From Bacilli bacterium (GTDB lineage: Bacteria; Bacillota_I; Bacilli_A; RFN20; CAG-826), in assembly GCA_017468925.1 (NCBI GenBank), contig JAFUHI010000002.1:1-64000 (forward strand): 64,000 nt of DNA. The letters run 5' to 3'. The position numbers and the translations under genes are program-made. The notes beneath the pieces were generated by a model. The model was not told the origin of the DNA, searched no databases, and worked only from the letters and a program-made list of their open reading frames with translations. Each line of letters opens with the position of its first letter. Position 1 is the stretch's first letter. This document shows, piece by piece, positions 63,113 to 64,000 of this stretch.

Positions 63113-64000
63113 GATCTAAATTGCTCCTTCCATTCTTATCTGCGTGCTTTTCCTTTGCCTCTTTATCTTCTTGCTCAGCAGATATATACAAATATACCGA
63201 AATTGAGTTCGTCGATAACATCGCTATAGCGTTCTTAGGCGAGGAATATGATTTCGAGCCGTGTTTTGAAAAAGAAGAAGGCTATTCATATCAAATGAAG
63301 GCCTATTACGACAATTACGGAATTGATATCCCTGTCCAAATGACTGGCGAATTCACTTTCATCCAGTCGATCTATTCCGACGTCTTTGTCGAGATAAGCG
63401 CCACCAAAGGGGCGGAAACAATAGTAGGAACGAAGATTGTCCCGGTCGCCGCTAAGCCAGAAGCGATTGACCAATGGATGTATAACATCTTCCCGATGGA
63501 GGAATATTACATTGAGAAATCTCTCAATTATGATAGGACTTATATCAAAGGTGATGATTCAAGATCATCATTGAAAATAACTTTCTCTGGCGCCACCGAT
63601 CGCTTTAACAATAATGCTCCATGCTCTTTCCTCAATCTCATCGATTACAGCAATAACGAGAGATTCTCTTTAAGGAGAAACGATTTGGATGGTTGGGACA
63701 ATGCGGTGTTTACCCTTGATGTCTATAACCCTAATCAAGAAGCTATAACGATAGTCCCCGTTATCAATTATAAAAAGGAATGCCATGAGGGGCTCGAGCA
63801 GTCCATTTATTACAATTTCTGGAATGCTCAAGATGACATGAGAATCCATGTTGCATCTGAATCATGGGTCCATTTCGATTTGTCTCTACGCATGCTTGGA
63901 ATCAACGAGAATTTCGTCTTCAATCCTAGAGATTCATGGGCAGGAAGCGATAATTTTTACCTCCAAGTCGTCAATGATGGGAAGAAGAGGGGCGATAACC
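63109..64000 (+). CDS. Lipoprotein of the second sugar locus, cut by the window end (297 aa seen)
   Basis: The ATG at 63109 follows a perfect AAGGAGG by 9 bases and overlaps the glycosidase stop (ATGA). The lipobox is LSSC (Cys22). The frame is open to the end of the window. The visible part is beta-rich, with many Tyr, Phe and Asn and no catalytic motif I know; 'WVHFDLSLRMLG' and 'NFYLQVVNDG' look like sandwich-domain strands. A glycan-binding or surface role like that of the proteins at 12379 and 22914 is an inference from position. Confidence 0.7.
   Translation, partial: MRSKLLLPFLSACFSFASLSSCSADIYKYTEIEFVDNIAIAFLGEEYDFEPCFEKEEGYSYQMKAYYDNYGIDIPVQMTGEFTFIQSIYSDVFVEISATKGAETIVGTKIVPVAAKPEAIDQWMYNIFPMEEYYIEKSLNYDRTYIKGDDSRSSLKITFSGATDRFNNNAPCSFLNLIDYSNNERFSLRRNDLDGWDNAVFTLDVYNPNQEAITIVPVINYKKECHEGLEQSIYYNFWNAQDDMRIHVASESWVHFDLSLRMLGINENFVFNPRDSWAGSDNFYLQVVNDGKKRGDN

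Noticed and set aside
1..64000. Mycoplasma-type code (TGA as Trp)
   Set aside because: TGG encodes Trp throughout and TGA ends many genes, often in ATGA overlaps with the next start.
1..64000. CRISPR arrays, insertion sequences with transposases, rRNA, or an integrase
   Set aside because: None seen: no regularly spaced repeats with spacers, no transposase or recombinase motifs, no rRNA stretches.

Overview
The window looks like chromosomal DNA of a low-GC, Gram-positive-type bacterium, most likely an uncultured gut or rumen member of the Bacilli related to the Mollicutes/Erysipelotrichia branch. The reasons are: AT-rich Shine-Dalgarno-led operons; many diderm-free lipoproteins; secreted proteins with InlB-type (Listeria-Bacteroides) repeats; C-terminal membrane anchors without LPXTG; and PotA and PotD proteins with long extensions. 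TGA is a normal stop and TGG encodes Trp, so this is not a code-4 mycoplasma. The lineage is inferred from style, not from a marker gene.

Layout. 1-6150: a surface-protein unit on the minus strand. It comprises a large secreted Ig/InlB-repeat protein and, upstream of it, an unusual protein with an extracellular beta-helix, one membrane helix and a cytoplasmic LuxR-type DNA-binding domain. Both genes are preceded by the same 33-bp element built on 22-bp-spaced direct repeats. 6370-8160: an AbrB-like regulator with an ABC exporter. 8300-11410: a HAD-phosphatase lipoprotein and an M13 peptidase. 11577-26122: a large sugar-uptake locus (AraC regulator, two related surface proteins, ABC ATPase, three membrane proteins, GH99/WbsX-like lipoprotein, binding protein, two permeases, cytosolic GH29 alpha-fucosidase). 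26176-36490: an ORF6N remnant, a PlsC-type acyltransferase, a three-gene membrane/Tubby-like operon, a second InlB-repeat surface protein, an SGNH hydrolase, a TetR-type regulator, Mrp and a GH3 enzyme. 36583-39306: a small ORF, tRNA-Gln(CTG), and KilA-N and DUF2130 proteins. 39352-46402: PepT, PepC, a MacB/FtsX-type exporter and a thioredoxin-like lipoprotein. 46743-51958: potABCD. 52035-54132: tRNA-Cys, a DUF4143 ATPase and gene remnants. 54211-64000: a second sugar locus (ATPase and three membrane proteins, divergent AraC, permeases, binding protein, DUF4091/GH123-like lipoprotein, another lipoprotein cut by the window end).

How the genes work together. The two sugar loci are Gram-positive glycan-utilisation loci. 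Each has its own short ABC ATPase sitting in a four-gene cassette with two unnamed membrane proteins and a YesL-like protein, and the cassette is present twice. Surface proteins and lipoprotein glycosidases would act outside, the ABC system imports the products, and the cytosolic fucosidase finishes the job. An alpha-fucosidase plus a GH123-like enzyme point to host-type glycans (inference).

The most novel-looking items are the membrane-spanning beta-helix/LuxR regulator with its paired operators, the duplicated cassette, the unnamed repeat module shared by the two surface proteins of the first sugar locus, and a set of apparently leaderless genes whose -10 box lies 6-10 bases before the start codon.
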